Source: an uncultured Lachnospiraceae bacterium (GTDB lineage Bacteria > Bacillota > Clostridia > Lachnospirales > Lachnospiraceae). Taken from it: a stretch of DNA of 32,578 nt. The DNA lies in assembly GCA_910585635.1 (NCBI GenBank), contig CAJUFE010000053.1, positions 1 to 32,578 on the forward strand, given 5' to 3'. The position numbers and the translations under genes were made by a program. Positions 15,353 to 24,066 of this stretch are shown piece after piece. The notes below the pieces were generated by a model that had not been told where the DNA came from, did not search any database, and saw only the letters and a list, made by a program, of their open reading frames with translations. How positions within the stretch are numbered: the stretch's first letter is position 1; every line of letters starts with the position of its first letter.

Positions 15353-16909
15353 ATGTTTATAACAGAGCTATCTAAGAGGAAAGTACTTTGTTTGATCTTT
15401 GTGGTCTTTCTATTATATATGCTAATAAATGGAAAATGCCGGTTGATCATCAAAGACAATACTGTTATTAAAGTACAAGATGGGATCTTTCAGAAAAGAA
15501 AAAACATCACATCGATAGAGATTCCTTCCGGCGTGACCCGGATCGGTAGTATGGCGTTTATGGGATGCGATGAGCTAAAGGAATTAAAAATACCGGATTC
15601 GGTCCTTTGTATTGGATCATTAGCATTTTGGAGATGCACCAACTTACAATCTATTGAGATACCTGATCTAGTTGCGGAAATAGGGCCGAGAGCATTCTCA
15701 GGCTGTGAAAAATTGGTGCGGATCAAATTGCCCGAGGATCTGCCAGAGATTGAAGAAGCTCTTTTTTCTAATTGCAATAGCCTGAAGAATGTAGAGATCC
15801 CTAAAAATATAAAAAAAATAGGAGATGAGGCGTTTTTGAACTGCGCCAACTTGGAATATATCTGTATTCCAGACGGAGTGACAGAAATAGGGGAAAAAGC
15901 ATTTGCAGGTTGTACAAGCTTAAGCCAGATAGACACTCCAGATCAGATAGAAAGGGTTGGCGCGGGAGCATTTGATGGAACATCCTGCTTAATAAACAAA
16001 AAAGCGGATCGTTACGGCAATATATACATTGGAGGGATCCTTATTTCGAACAAAGGAGATCGATCCTATGTTAAGGTCCGACCAGGGACCAGAGTGATCG
16101 CTCCAGAAGCATTTTTAGGAGACCAGGTTCTTCAAACAGTGGAGGTACCGGAAGGATTGAGGTGTATAGAGGATTCGGCTTTTGAAAAATGTATCAATCT
16201 GGAAAATATCAATATGCCAGATAGTTTGAAGGTCATCGGAGGTTCAGCATTTGATTCATGCAAGATACAGAATATGGTCTTGCCTGACCATTTGGTTGAG
16301 ATCGGTCCTGGAGCTTTTTTCAGTTGCAGAGATATGAAATATATACAAATACCTAAAAGTGTTATAAAGATAGGTCAAAATCCTTTTATGGGTACGCCTT
16401 GGTTTGATTCTTTGGAGTGCGATGAGTATGGATGCAAATATGGGGGAGGGATCTTGTTGAGCTACGAGGGAGCCTGTAGTTATCTAAAGATACAGGAGGG
16501 GACCAGGGTCATACCATATTTCGTGCCATATTTTTTGTCTGATAATAAAAAATTACTTGAATATATCGATATCCCAGATAGCGTCACGCATATAGGAAAT
16601 AATGCCTTTTGGGGCTGCATTAACTTAAAAAAGATCAAGATGTCGAAAGGCGTGATCTCCATAGGGGGCAGTGCCTTCGAGTCGTGCTTATCACTTGAGC
16701 AGATAGAATTGCCGGAAGGATTAAAGTATATTGGGAGTATGGCCTTTAGCCGTTGTGAAAGTTTGACGGAAGTGATCCTGCCAACAAGCGTGATCGAGAT
16801 TGGAGGAGGCGTTTTTATGCACTGCAAAAAATTAAAGACTATAAAAGTGCCGAAAAATTTGAGACATATCGATATCTATAAGGAAAAGGCAAAGATCATT
16901 TACTATTGA
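15353..16909 (+). CDS. Membrane-anchored BspA-type leucine-rich repeat protein
   Basis: A 518-aa protein. KRK then a hydrophobic run at about 11-26 (VLCLIFVVFLLYMLI) is a signal anchor with no obvious cleavage site, so the rest should face outward. About 15 repeats of about 23 residues follow, of the LRR_5 pattern IxIPxxVxxIGxxAFxxCxxL. They are broken twice by longer blocks of similar sequence (about residues 213-255 and 347-395, each with a YGGGILL/IGGILIS strand). TGAGGAGG precedes the ATG. It has no LPxTG sorting signal. Such LRR proteins often mediate surface binding. Inside this operon it could be a receptor-like adaptor or the immunity partner of the DUF4280 protein; neither is shown. 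Confidence 0.8.
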   Translation: MFITELSKRKVLCLIFVVFLLYMLINGKCRLIIKDNTVIKVQDGIFQKRKNITSIEIPSGVTRIGSMAFMGCDELKELKIPDSVLCIGSLAFWRCTNLQSIEIPDLVAEIGPRAFSGCEKLVRIKLPEDLPEIEEALFSNCNSLKNVEIPKNIKKIGDEAFLNCANLEYICIPDGVTEIGEKAFAGCTSLSQIDTPDQIERVGAGAFDGTSCLINKKADRYGNIYIGGILISNKGDRSYVKVRPGTRVIAPEAFLGDQVLQTVEVPEGLRCIEDSAFEKCINLENINMPDSLKVIGGSAFDSCKIQNMVLPDHLVEIGPGAFFSCRDMKYIQIPKSVIKIGQNPFMGTPWFDSLECDEYGCKYGGGILLSYEGACSYLKIQEGTRVIPYFVPYFLSDNKKLLEYIDIPDSVTHIGNNAFWGCINLKKIKMSKGVISIGGSAFESCLSLEQIELPEGLKYIGSMAFSRCESLTEVILPTSVIEIGGGVFMHCKKLKTIKVPKNLRHIDIYKEKAKIIYY

Positions 16910-16938
16910 CCTGTTTTCAGAACTGGAGGATCAAAAGA

Positions 16939-17511
16939 ATGCAATACATAGATGAAAGGATCATTCCATTAAAAATGGACTATAGAGAGAAGCAGACACC
17001 TATGTCTTTAGAAACTGGCTACTATATAAATGGAAAACTTATAAAATTTGCAAGATCGGAATTATTTGATAAGCAGATCATCGTATATCTTCCGGAAGAT
17101 TTTGTTGATATGCCAGAACAGATCTGCGCACTAAAATATCCTTTTTCACCTCGTCCACAGATTATAAAAACAAGTTTGACTTGTCATGAGAATTTCTTGT
17201 TTAATATTTTGGATGATCCGGGAGGACTTACCGGAAGTGAGGTGGCACATAGCTTTGCAATGTCGCTGACGAGGACAAACCCCTCGATAAGGATCGATGA
17301 GTTTATGACAGAGATGACACCAGCAGGACTGGAAGCTACTTTTTTTGAATTTGATCACTATGGTGTGGATGCACAAATTTACAATCTAATAAGTTTAACA
17401 GTGATTGGCGGCAGGATCATCCAAAGCGCATTTAATTGTCCAAAGCAAAGCAAGTTTGATTGGAACAAAGCTGCTAAAGATGTGTTCCTACATATGGAAG
17501 GGATCTCTTGA
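16939..17511 (+). CDS. DcrB/DUF1795-like protein, candidate Eag-type effector chaperone
   Basis: A 190-aa soluble protein without signal peptide. The strand pattern IIVYLPEDFVDMPEQICALKYP near the start, and TVIGGRIIQSAFNCPKQSKFDWNKAAKDVFLHME at the end (quoted here as pattern only: a strand, the NCP turn, then a W-containing helix), fit the DcrB/Mog1/PsbP-like fold. In Gram-negative type VI systems DUF1795 proteins (Eag chaperones) bind Rhs effectors before loading. I chose ATG 16939 because GGAGG lies 9 nt upstream; the frame also runs upstream across the stop of the LRR gene without a ribosome site. It lies two genes before the Rhs toxin, which supports the chaperone idea. Confidence 0.65.
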   Translation: MQYIDERIIPLKMDYREKQTPMSLETGYYINGKLIKFARSELFDKQIIVYLPEDFVDMPEQICALKYPFSPRPQIIKTSLTCHENFLFNILDDPGGLTGSEVAHSFAMSLTRTNPSIRIDEFMTEMTPAGLEATFFEFDHYGVDAQIYNLISLTVIGGRIIQSAFNCPKQSKFDWNKAAKDVFLHMEGIS

Positions 17512-17530
17512 CAGGATGGGATGATAGATA

Positions 17531-18082
17531 ATGGATAGATTTGATAAGATACGGGATCATTTAATACAATTCCGGGCAATATGGATGGAACATAAAATGG
17601 AGACATATAAAAAGCAACCTGATCTGTTGGCGCAGACGGAGAAACTGCTTTTAAAATTAAAGAACAAACAGGAACAAGAGCAGGGACTGGACCTTTGTTA
17701 TCTAGTGTTATTCCACTTTAGGAGCAGTTTGTGGACAAATTCATATCAATATCAGATTTGCGCGACTGATGAAACTCTATATCTGAATCCGCCTCTTGCT
17801 GTAGCACGCTGGAGACCAGAGGCTATTTATGATGATCTGGGGGTATTGAGGGAAGGATTAAAAGAAGAATTGAGAAAGAAATTTATACGTTTGCAACCTT
17901 TTGAAATTGAGTTTGCAATCAGGAGCGTGATGGAAGATTATCAGAAGTTGACAGAAGTTTGCTGGAAGCAAGTCGCAGATGAGATCATTATCAGTGAAAC
18001 ATTTCAGTCACTCCAAAAACATAGTAACTGGAAAATATTGAGTGGGACCTATATGGACAACGATCTAAAGACCATTATCTGA
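17531..18082 (+). CDS. Unknown 183-aa protein encoded just before the Rhs toxin
   Basis: I do not recognise the family. The sequence is strongly helical, with a charged, lysine/glutamine-rich helix at about residues 30-55 (LLLKLKNKQEQEQG), a central tyrosine-rich part (SYQYQICATDETLYLNPPL), and a C-terminal helical half. There is no signal peptide or membrane segment, so it is probably cytoplasmic. The ribosome site is weak (GGGATGAT). It sits 19 nt after the DcrB-like gene and 19 nt before the Rhs gene, the slot in which effector adaptors or chaperones are usually encoded. Function is not assignable. Confidence 0.75.
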   Translation: MDRFDKIRDHLIQFRAIWMEHKMETYKKQPDLLAQTEKLLLKLKNKQEQEQGLDLCYLVLFHFRSSLWTNSYQYQICATDETLYLNPPLAVARWRPEAIYDDLGVLREGLKEELRKKFIRLQPFEIEFAIRSVMEDYQKLTEVCWKQVADEIIISETFQSLQKHSNWKILSGTYMDNDLKTII

Positions 18083-18101
18083 TCAAAGGGACGGTGAAAT
18101 A

Positions 18102-21100
18102 GTGGGTATGGATAAGGAGATTGGAACTACAATATCATTGGAACATGAAATAAATATAAAAGGACCTGGGGTTAGATCACGGGGGATAAAAGGGAATAGG
18201 TGGCCAGACCTGACAACGTCGACACCAGATACTTTAAATAGTTTTGCAGCTATGCTTCCGACTTTAAAAGGAATGATGCCAGTGTCAGCCGGAAGATCTG
18301 GTGCGGGATCCCTAGTGGATATAGCAGCGATGGGGTCGCTTTGTGCAGCTGTAGACATCGATCTTACTCCAGCATCAGGTGGTACAGGGTATTTAGCCTC
18401 ATATGCCAATGTGCTCCAGCGTTTGATGAATGGCGCTTATGTGCAGGGAGCATCATTAGACGAAGAAAAGCTTAGAAATATGATCATGGGTTTGATCTCT
18501 GCCATGTTGGAAAAAGCAGGTCCTGGTTTTACATCTTGTAAGCAAGTTTTGGAGCATTTGATGCAGAACGCAACTCTTCAGGACTTTATGAAAGGGGTGC
18601 AAGCAGCTGTTTGTGCTTTAGTAGGGGATCCAGTTAATGCCAATACAGGAAACTTCATTTATGAAAAGGAAGACCTAATAATAAAAGGTCGCATCCCGCT
18701 CAATTTTAAACGCTTCTACAATAGCATTAATATAAGATCGGGAACAATGGGGATAGGATGGCGGCATAACTATGAAATCCGGCTTTTTATAGAACAGGAT
18801 AGGTATGTTATCCTTTGGGAAGATGGTAGAGAAGAAGTGTATCTGCGAGACAAGGAGAATGGACCTGAACCCTTGTTTGGTCTTCCGTGCCGTTTGAAGC
18901 AGGAAAAAGAGGATTATCTGTACGAAACTCAGAGTGGGCTTGTCTATACTTTCAACTTCCAAGGAAGGCTACTGAAGCAGGAAGACCCTAATGGACAGGG
19001 ACTATGGTTTACATACGATAAAGAGGGAAGATTGATCCGTGTTGTAAATAGCGAAGGCGCTTCCTTGCATTATGAGTATAAGGGTCTACATGGTCTGTTG
19101 TGGCATGTAAGTGATCACACAGGAAGGCACATAACCCTTGCATATGAACTGGAACGGCTAAAAGAAGTGGAAAATCCTAATGGAGAGAGTTATAGTTATA
19201 CATATGGACCAGATAATAGGATCAGTAGCATCCGTAACCCAAGAGGGATTTATGTCTTGAGGAATAGCTATGATGATAAGGGGCGTACCATCTTACAGAG
19301 GTTTGCGGATGGGGGAAAGATCCAGTATGATTACAAAGATGACCGAAGTAGGACACTTGTAACAGAGCAGAATGGAAATAAAGTAGTTTATGTTCATGAT
19401 GAAAGATTTCGGAATATAAAGACAATCTATGTGGATGGGGAAGAAAGCTTTACTTATAATGAAAGAAATCAGTTGGTTTCAAAAATAGATAAGAACGGAA
19501 ACAGGACAAAATTTTCTTATGATGACAAAGGTAATACTACGCAGATCATTTTTCCAGATGGCGCGAGATATTGCATGACATATGACGCATCAAACTATCT
19601 GATCACAATGTCTATCAATGGTGTCCAAAAGATTAAAAAAACATATGATCCGAAAGGAAACTTGATAAAAATAACGGATGCCTTGGGTCGATGCCGGAAA
19701 GTGGAATATGATGAGAAAGGAAACGCCTTAAAGATCATGTTACCAGATGGAAGTGAGATTGCCTTAGGGTATGACGATCATGGGAATATCAGTCAGATCA
19801 TAGATCCATCAGGTCACTGTACTGCTTATGGATATGATAGTTGCGGCCGTGTTATCTATACAATAGATAGGAATGGAAATCGGACCCGATTTGTATACGA
19901 TGCATGCGATCGTATCATCGGGGTTATTAATGCAAATGGATATCGCCGAACCTATGAATACACCCAAAATGGAAAGTTGATGAAAGTCACAGATTTTAAT
20001 GGTGCCGTTACCACACAAGAATATAACGATATGGGACAGGTAAAGTCCTTGACCAAGCCAGATGGCGGGACAACCTGTATGGAATATGATCTTATGCAGA
20101 ATCTTACGAAGAAGATCCTGCCAAACGGAGCGGAGATAAGCTATGAGTATGATAACCTTAACCATATGGAGCAGATGTCTCTTCCCACAGGAGGGAAGGT
20201 GCGATACGAGTATGATGCAAAAGGAAACCGTACAGCAATCATTGACCCGGAGGGAAACAGAACTTCTATGGAGTATGATGTATGTGATCGACTTACGAAA
20301 GTGACGGATCCATCTGGTGCATCCAAAACATATAAGTATGATCTAGATGGATTCCTGATATGTGTCACCAACGCTGTTGGAAAAACACACACTTATGTTT
20401 ATGATAAGGTTGGAAATATTATCAGCGAAACGGATATTTCGGGAAATACAGTCAGTTACGAATATAATGAGCTTAATAGACTCACCTGTATAACTGATCC
20501 AAAGAAACGGAAGACTATTTATGAATATGCTCCTGGAGGAATGCTTCTAAAGACCATTTATCCTAATGGAACCTTTGAAACATATACTTATGACAAGAAC
20601 GGAAATAGGATCCGACGCCAGAATCATAGGGGGGATTTTTTGGAAATCACCTATGATTGCCTGAACCGACCGACGACTGTCAAAAATAGCTTTGGTCAGA
20701 AAGTAGGATTTACATATGACGCCAACGGAGTGGTAACCTCTATAACAGATCCTCTTGGACATGTAACACATTATGATCATTCCCTGGAAGGAAAGCTGAC
20801 CTCTATTGTAGATGCTATTGGAAATCGGATAGAGTATGCGTATGATGTTATGGGGAAGTTGGTCGCAGTCTGTCAGCATCAAGGAAAAGACATAATATTA
20901 GGACATGAAAAGAATACATCTCATCCTGGACCTAGTGGTAATGGGAGTATCCATTATACATATTATAAACGTGATATGCTTGGTAATGTAGAAACAATAA
21001 CAAACTCACTTGGATCACAGGAACATTATTCGTATGACCTATCTGGACGAATGATTTCGAAAAGGGACAGAGAAGGCTACGACACCAGGTACACCTATAA

Positions 21101-23300
21101 CCCAGTAGGGGATATTGAAAGTGTGACTTATGCGGATGGTAGAAGCGTTATATTTACCTATGATCCTTTGCATCAGTTGACAGAGATCCAGGACTGGTTG
21201 GGAACGACCCGGATCGAGCTGGATGATATGGGGCGAGCTAAATCGATCACGGACTATAAAGGTAGGACAACGTCTTATCAGTGGGGGACGATGGGTGAGC
21301 GAGAGGCTTTGATCTACTCCAATGGCAAAAAGGTGACCTATAAGTACGATGAGCTGTCTCGTCTAACTGAACTGACAGATGGGGTGCAGAAGATCCAGTA
21401 TTACTATAATGAGGATGGGCTTTTGAGTAAAAAGGTCTTTCCAGATGGGATCGTCAGTTGTTATCAATATGATCTTAATGGTTTTTTAAGTGATCTTGTC
21501 CATCAAAAGAATGGAGAAGTGCTAGAGCAATATAAGTATGAATATGATCATATGTGCAATAAGACTGGGATCCACAAAAAGCGGAGCGCCATGTATCTGG
21601 GAGAAAGCGTTACAACAGAGCAAGGATGTCAGATCCGATCCGAAAATAGTTATTATGAATACAAGTATGATAGTTTAAATCGACTTACTGAGGTCTGGAA
21701 GAATAGAAAAAAGCTACGTAGCTACGAGTATGACGCTTTTGGAAACCGGGTTAAAAAAAGGACAGAAAAAGGGATTGAAAGTTATTACTATAATGCTGCG
21801 AACCAGTTGGTCGGGTCCGAAGGTATATCACATAAGGGTATATACCAATATGATGCAAGAGGAAACATGACTGCAATTTGCCAGGGGGGCGAAGTTATCA
21901 ACCGATATGTTTATGACGAGGCAGGTCGATTAAAAGAAGCTTTCAATGCAAACGGAGAGGTCGCCAGATATGAATATGACGGTTTGGGAAATCGGATCGG
22001 TATACAGGAATATTTGGCTGATAAATGGAGTTTTGATAGTATTTCGTTTTCAGGGCTTGTATGTCCGGAAAATTTGGTTAAAGAAGTGGACTACTATTTG
22101 GATCTTACAAAGCAGTATCAGAATATACTAACAAAGACGGAGATAACGAGAAATGGAACTACTGCTCAGGATTATACATGGGATTTTAATGCGGCATGTA
22201 TGAGGGAAGAAGAAAATGCTTATATTTATCTGCAGGATGAAATGGGAAGTATGGTCCGTTTGATCGGAATAGAGAATAAACGTCATATTGTTTATGATTA
22301 TGATGAGTTTGGGCAGGAGATATATGGAACACAGAGAAATATACAGCCCTTTGGGTTCACTGGCTACCAAAAAGATCACATATCTGATCTTTATTATGCA
22401 AATGCAAGAGAATATCTTCCGCAGGTGGGGAGGTTTGCAAGTGAGGATCCGATAAGGGGAAAGGATGATCTGCCTAAATGCTTTAATGCATATGATCACT
22501 GTTTTGGGAACCCGCTTACATGGGTGGATCTGGATGGTATGGAAGCTTCTTTTTATGAATTTAGAATCGACCCATCTAATCCGGCAGCTACGGTAAATCC
22601 CAAAATGTATCCGTTTGTAGCTGATCCATCTAACGCCATACCGACGGCTACAAAAGAAATGGCTGATACGTCTACGTATATTATGTATACGGATTTTACG
22701 CTTGATAGGGAAAACGATATGTCCAACCCTGTTAGAGCCCGTGCAGAAGAACTTGTGTTAAAGGGGCAACATGTAGAATTGGGCATTGTCACCAATGCTT
22801 CAGACTTTAAAGATTTATGGGATCAGGTTGATGATGAAGCTAACCAGATCGTAAACGTAGAGGTGTTTACTCATGGAAGACCTTACTGCCTTATCTTTCG
22901 GGAGGGTAGTAGCACCAACGCATTATCTTATAATGGAAAAAATTCAGCTGGAGATCCAACTGATGGCGATGTGCGTGATCTAGTTTTTAAAGAAATTGAT
23001 AATTTATATCTTAATAGTTGTAATGCAGGGCATCTTGATTTTTATAATGGTTACAACAAAAATGATCCTTGGTGGATACAGGGGAATCTTGCAAGTGAGT
23101 TTTCTAAAAAGGTAGAGGGAAATGTTTATGGATTTGACGGAAATGTTTCATATAATTTTTTGGATTTTAATTATTGTTATCCGCGATTATCAAAGCCGTG
23201 GTCTCAAGATACCTATCATGACTTTGCGATGAAAGGAAATTTTCCGACAGGGCAACATATATTCCGTAATGGGAAATTGGTATGTGAGGGTGCTGGATGA
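18102..23300 (+). CDS. Rhs/YD-repeat polymorphic toxin with caspase-like C-terminal domain
   Basis: A 1,732-aa protein. Residues 1-170 are a glycine/alanine-rich N-terminal region with mildly hydrophobic stretches and no Sec signal. A DUF6531-type entry follows at about 175 (GDPVNANTGNFIYEKEDL). From about 190 to 1480 there are dozens of YD repeats (GNxxxxxYDxxGR) forming the Rhs cocoon, closed by the core end LYYANAREYLPQVGRFASEDP and NPLTWVDLDGM, where the usual DPxG reads DLDG. The C-terminal toxin (about 1480-1732) has VEVFTHG with H1591 and LYLNSCNAG with C1640, each after a hydrophobic strand, the layout of clan-CD (caspase/CHAT/DUF4347-like) peptidases. The GTG start has AAAGGGACGG upstream. 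An immunity candidate overlaps the stop by 4 nt. Rhs identity is certain; the toxin chemistry is inferred. Confidence 0.93.
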   Translation: MGMDKEIGTTISLEHEINIKGPGVRSRGIKGNRWPDLTTSTPDTLNSFAAMLPTLKGMMPVSAGRSGAGSLVDIAAMGSLCAAVDIDLTPASGGTGYLASYANVLQRLMNGAYVQGASLDEEKLRNMIMGLISAMLEKAGPGFTSCKQVLEHLMQNATLQDFMKGVQAAVCALVGDPVNANTGNFIYEKEDLIIKGRIPLNFKRFYNSINIRSGTMGIGWRHNYEIRLFIEQDRYVILWEDGREEVYLRDKENGPEPLFGLPCRLKQEKEDYLYETQSGLVYTFNFQGRLLKQEDPNGQGLWFTYDKEGRLIRVVNSEGASLHYEYKGLHGLLWHVSDHTGRHITLAYELERLKEVENPNGESYSYTYGPDNRISSIRNPRGIYVLRNSYDDKGRTILQRFADGGKIQYDYKDDRSRTLVTEQNGNKVVYVHDERFRNIKTIYVDGEESFTYNERNQLVSKIDKNGNRTKFSYDDKGNTTQIIFPDGARYCMTYDASNYLITMSINGVQKIKKTYDPKGNLIKITDALGRCRKVEYDEKGNALKIMLPDGSEIALGYDDHGNISQIIDPSGHCTAYGYDSCGRVIYTIDRNGNRTRFVYDACDRIIGVINANGYRRTYEYTQNGKLMKVTDFNGAVTTQEYNDMGQVKSLTKPDGGTTCMEYDLMQNLTKKILPNGAEISYEYDNLNHMEQMSLPTGGKVRYEYDAKGNRTAIIDPEGNRTSMEYDVCDRLTKVTDPSGASKTYKYDLDGFLICVTNAVGKTHTYVYDKVGNIISETDISGNTVSYEYNELNRLTCITDPKKRKTIYEYAPGGMLLKTIYPNGTFETYTYDKNGNRIRRQNHRGDFLEITYDCLNRPTTVKNSFGQKVGFTYDANGVVTSITDPLGHVTHYDHSLEGKLTSIVDAIGNRIEYAYDVMGKLVAVCQHQGKDIILGHEKNTSHPGPSGNGSIHYTYYKRDMLGNVETITNSLGSQEHYSYDLSGRMISKRDREGYDTRYTYNPVGDIESVTYADGRSVIFTYDPLHQLTEIQDWLGTTRIELDDMGRAKSITDYKGRTTSYQWGTMGEREALIYSNGKKVTYKYDELSRLTELTDGVQKIQYYYNEDGLLSKKVFPDGIVSCYQYDLNGFLSDLVHQKNGEVLEQYKYEYDHMCNKTGIHKKRSAMYLGESVTTEQGCQIRSENSYYEYKYDSLNRLTEVWKNRKKLRSYEYDAFGNRVKKRTEKGIESYYYNAANQLVGSEGISHKGIYQYDARGNMTAICQGGEVINRYVYDEAGRLKEAFNANGEVARYEYDGLGNRIGIQEYLADKWSFDSISFSGLVCPENLVKEVDYYLDLTKQYQNILTKTEITRNGTTAQDYTWDFNAACMREEENAYIYLQDEMGSMVRLIGIENKRHIVYDYDEFGQEIYGTQRNIQPFGFTGYQKDHISDLYYANAREYLPQVGRFASEDPIRGKDDLPKCFNAYDHCFGNPLTWVDLDGMEASFYEFRIDPSNPAATVNPKMYPFVADPSNAIPTATKEMADTSTYIMYTDFTLDRENDMSNPVRARAEELVLKGQHVELGIVTNASDFKDLWDQVDDEANQIVNVEVFTHGRPYCLIFREGSSTNALSYNGKNSAGDPTDGDVRDLVFKEIDNLYLNSCNAGHLDFYNGYNKNDPWWIQGNLASEFSKKVEGNVYGFDGNVSYNFLDFNYCYPRLSKPWSQDTYHDFAMKGNFPTGQHIFRNGKLVCEGAG

Positions 23301-23830
23301 GGATGATAGTAAAGGTTATACGTTGGATCTGTATATCGATCGGGATATGTGCCGGCGTGATCCTGTTTTATATCAATACACATGTTTATGAAACGGACTA
23401 TTTTGGCGTCTTAGGTTTGTCCAAAACGATGACGTATGAGGAACTGGCCAAAAACCTTGGCGAACCATTAAAAAAAACAGGGAGCGACTATCATTATGAT
23501 GGTTTGACCCTGCGGGTATCCAGCGATATAGGTGGGAAGCTAAGGATCGTATGCGTTTGGGTCACAGGTCCAAGGTATAGGTTTGGAAAAAACAGCTTGG
23601 GGGTTGGAAGCACTCTGGAAGAGGTAAAGGCATCTTATGCTGTAAATGATAAAGATCCTCAACCAGATGGCTCCGACCAGCTTAGAAGATCGGGTACGGA
23701 AGTTTATAATTTCATTGACGGGATCTATCCTAAGACCCCATACTGGTCAAATTCAAATTATTGGGTCCACTATTTTGTTAATGAAGAGAAAATAGTTTAT
23801 GAGATCATCATCACGGTGGGAGGACCATAG
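23297..23830 (+). CDS. Membrane-anchored candidate immunity protein for the Rhs toxin
   Basis: A 177-aa protein. Basic residues then a hydrophobic helix (about 6-26, VIRWICISIGICAGVILFYI) predict an N-in anchor with the rest outside the membrane. The outer domain has a repeated pattern of a strand, a T-x-E-E-L/V helix and a glycine turn (MTYEELAKNLGEPLKK and STLEEVKASYAVND), which resembles small SmpA/BLIP-like modules often used in inhibitors. ATGA overlaps the toxin stop, the classic effector-immunity arrangement. If correct, the toxin is neutralised at or outside the membrane. The assignment rests on position and layout, not on family recognition. Confidence 0.75.
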   Translation: MRMIVKVIRWICISIGICAGVILFYINTHVYETDYFGVLGLSKTMTYEELAKNLGEPLKKTGSDYHYDGLTLRVSSDIGGKLRIVCVWVTGPRYRFGKNSLGVGSTLEEVKASYAVNDKDPQPDGSDQLRRSGTEVYNFIDGIYPKTPYWSNSNYWVHYFVNEEKIVYEIIITVGGP

Positions 23831-23840
23831 CGCCTTTTAT

Positions 23841-23864
23841 AGGGCGCGGTCTTTCACGCGCCCT
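23841..23864 (+). terminator. Possible terminator at the end of the island operon
   Basis: AGGGCGCG (23841-23848) pairs with CGCGCCCT (23857-23864) around an 8-nt loop. No T run follows on the plus strand, so this may be a weak terminator, or one working on minus-strand transcripts (CTATAAAAGG follows on that strand). Confidence 0.4.
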
Positions 23865-23955
23865 GGCGGCCGCACTGTCCCAGCCAAGGCGCCGGGATGA
23901 TAAAATGTCTGTATCCATATATAAGTAAAATGAATAGATAGACGCCAGCAAGGGT

Positions 23956-23984
23956 TTGACGATCCACAAAAAGTCTGCTAAAAT
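23956..23984 (+). promoter_or_regulatory. Sigma-A promoter of guaB
   Basis: TTGACG (23956-23961), a 17-bp spacer and TAAAAT (23979-23984) lie about 80 nt before the guaB start. The leader shows no purine riboswitch. Confidence 0.75.
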
Positions 23985-24066
23985 TAACTATCAACAACGA
24001 GCATACGACAGATCGGCTGCTTTTTGTCACCGCACGCAGAAAAAACAAAGAAAGCGAGGAAAACCT

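Larger units (their letters stand above)
9880..23830 (+). other. AT-rich accessory island carrying a spike/PAAR/Rhs toxin operon
   Basis: Between the palindrome and guaB the sequence turns AT-rich with many A/T-ending codons, in contrast to the flanking groE and guaB genes. It holds nine same-strand genes with gaps of about 30 nt or less, from 10654 to 23830. No integrase, transposase, tRNA or flanking direct repeat was found inside, so the transfer route is unknown. The edges are approximate. Confidence 0.65.

Noticed and set aside
15490..16900. Periodic repeats considered as a CRISPR array
   Set aside because: The periodicity is the 23-residue leucine-rich repeat of a coding region and the repeats are not identical at the DNA level.
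19000..22400. Periodic repeats considered as a DNA repeat array
   Set aside because: They are YD repeats of the Rhs protein in one intact frame.
23865..24066. Possible purine riboswitch before guaB
   Set aside because: No three-helix purine aptamer pattern was found; a normal promoter and a short leader explain the region.
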